From an uncultured Bacteroidota bacterium (GTDB lineage: Bacteria > Bacteroidota > Bacteroidia > UBA7662): a stretch of DNA of 5,662 nt. The stretch spans positions 1-5,662 of the forward strand of contig CAIVQI010000359.1 in NCBI GenBank assembly GCA_903908015.1. The letters run 5' to 3'. The position numbers were made by a program, and so were the translations under genes. Under the pieces are notes generated by a model that had not been told where the DNA came from, did not search any database, and saw only the letters and a program-made list of their open reading frames with translations. Position 1 is the first letter of the stretch, and every line of letters begins with the position of its first letter. Positions 4,943 through 5,662 of this stretch are shown here, piece by piece.

Positions 4943-5662
4943 ATGAAACAAATAACCTTAAACCCCGAATTTAGCCTGTCTCAGCTCACCTATGGCGTAT
5001 GGCGCTGGAACGATCAGGAGTTGTCGGCTGATGCACGGAGGGAACTGGTGGAAACTTGCCTCGAGCTTGGCATAGACAGCTTCGACCATGCCGATTTGTA
5101 CAACGACTACCGCAATGAGGCGCTGTTTGGCCAGTTGCTGAAAGGAAATTCAAGCCTAAGACAAGACATCAAAATCATGACCAAATGTGGGATACAGCTG
5201 TTGAGTGAATCGAGGCCCGACACCCGGGTGAAGCACTACGACTATAGCCGGAAACATATGGAGTATTCGGTCGACCGATCATTACAATGCCTTCAAACCG
5301 ACTATATAGACCTTCTTTTGTTGCACCGGCCGAGCCCCATGATGCAGGTTGACGAAGTGGCCGAAGTCCTCGTCCGCCTGGTGGCCTCGGGCAAAGTGCG
5401 CCAAATCGGGGTCTCCAACTTTTCTCCGGCCCAGTTCAGCCTCCTGCAGTCGCGGATCCATTTGCGGCTTTGCACCAATCAAATCGAGCTGAACCTCCTT
5501 CATCCGCAGCCGTTAACCGACGGACAGGTCGATTTCCTTTATGAGCGTAACATCCCCCCGATGATTTGGAGTCCGCTGGCAGGCGGACGAATTTTTCGTG
5601 CTGATGCGCCCCTTCAGGGCCTCCGTCAGATGGCTGAGGTGCGTGGATTGGGCCAGGACACG
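4943..5662 (+). CDS. Aldo/keto reductase, YdhF-like (240 aa seen, C-terminus cut)
   Basis: The frame is open from the ATG at 4943 to the window edge with no stop. It is a TIM-barrel NAD(P)H-dependent oxidoreductase of the aldo/keto reductase superfamily and resembles E. coli YdhF almost from end to end. The catalytic tetrad is intact: Asp48 and Tyr53 in FDHADLYNDY (47-56), Lys81 in MTKCGI (79-84) and His128 in LLLLHRPSP (124-132). Later markers are SGKVRQIGVSNFSPAQF, the TNQIELNLLHP strand with the Asn-Gln pair, and WSPLAGGRIF, which starts the cofactor-pyrophosphate loop. E. coli YdhF has 298 residues, so about 55-60 residues, including the NADPH 2'-phosphate-binding end, are missing at the edge. 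The family reduces aldehydes and ketones in the cytosol; the natural substrate of YdhF is not settled. It lies 72 nt after the flavin monooxygenase on the same strand and may share its transcript and pathway. Start choice is clear from alignment to YdhF. Confidence 0.9.
   Translation, partial: MKQITLNPEFSLSQLTYGVWRWNDQELSADARRELVETCLELGIDSFDHADLYNDYRNEALFGQLLKGNSSLRQDIKIMTKCGIQLLSESRPDTRVKHYDYSRKHMEYSVDRSLQCLQTDYIDLLLLHRPSPMMQVDEVAEVLVRLVASGKVRQIGVSNFSPAQFSLLQSRIHLRLCTNQIELNLLHPQPLTDGQVDFLYERNIPPMIWSPLAGGRIFRADAPLQGLRQMAEVRGLGQDT

Noticed and set aside
5282..5503. 73-codon minus-strand frame inside the aldo/keto reductase gene
   Set aside because: It is a shadow of the reductase coding frame with no recognisable features.
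1..5662. Mobile element, CRISPR array, tRNA or riboswitch
   Set aside because: No transposase, regularly spaced repeats, cloverleaf or conserved riboswitch core was seen; gaps between genes are under 100 nt.

Overview
The window looks like chromosomal DNA of a member of the Bacteroidota, roughly 50-55% GC by eye. Reasons: an N-terminal tryptophan 2,3-dioxygenase of the type I associate with that phylum; a deacetylase-like protein and an acyltransferase-like protein with motifs (LLSRYEEYLPH, LDFEGS) that I know mainly from Bacteroidota; a TAnnTTTG-type promoter element; and few Shine-Dalgarno sequences. This placement rests on family recognition, not on a search.

Layout. (1) Left edge, minus strand: the first 43 codons of tryptophan 2,3-dioxygenase (kynurenine pathway), preceded by a small predicted lipoprotein whose end overlaps the dioxygenase start. 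(2) A short divergent control region (326-414). (3) Plus strand, 415-3195: a tight three-gene operon with 8-nt and 4-nt overlaps, encoding a polysaccharide deacetylase-like protein, a GNAT/FemAB-like acyltransferase and a Blc-type lipocalin lipoprotein. It is best read as a cell-envelope module, but its substrate is unknown. (4) Minus strand, 3210-3617: a Nudix hydrolase of the MutT/NudG type, convergent with the lipocalin across only 14 nt, with a likely shared hairpin terminator. (5) A second divergent promoter region (3618-3712). (6) Plus strand, 3713-4870: an SsuD-like, LLM-class flavin-dependent monooxygenase. After a 72-nt gap comes a YdhF-like aldo/keto reductase that runs off the right edge. 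These two redox enzymes may act in one pathway (oxygenation releasing a carbonyl, then NADPH reduction), but that is inference.

No RNA gene, insertion sequence, CRISPR array or phage gene was seen. Most of the window is ordinary core and metabolic content. The parts most worth a second look are the small cysteine-containing lipoprotein overlapping the dioxygenase gene, the deacetylase-acyltransferase-lipocalin operon with its non-canonical deacetylase motifs, and the monooxygenase/reductase pair that lacks the SsuD active-site cysteine.
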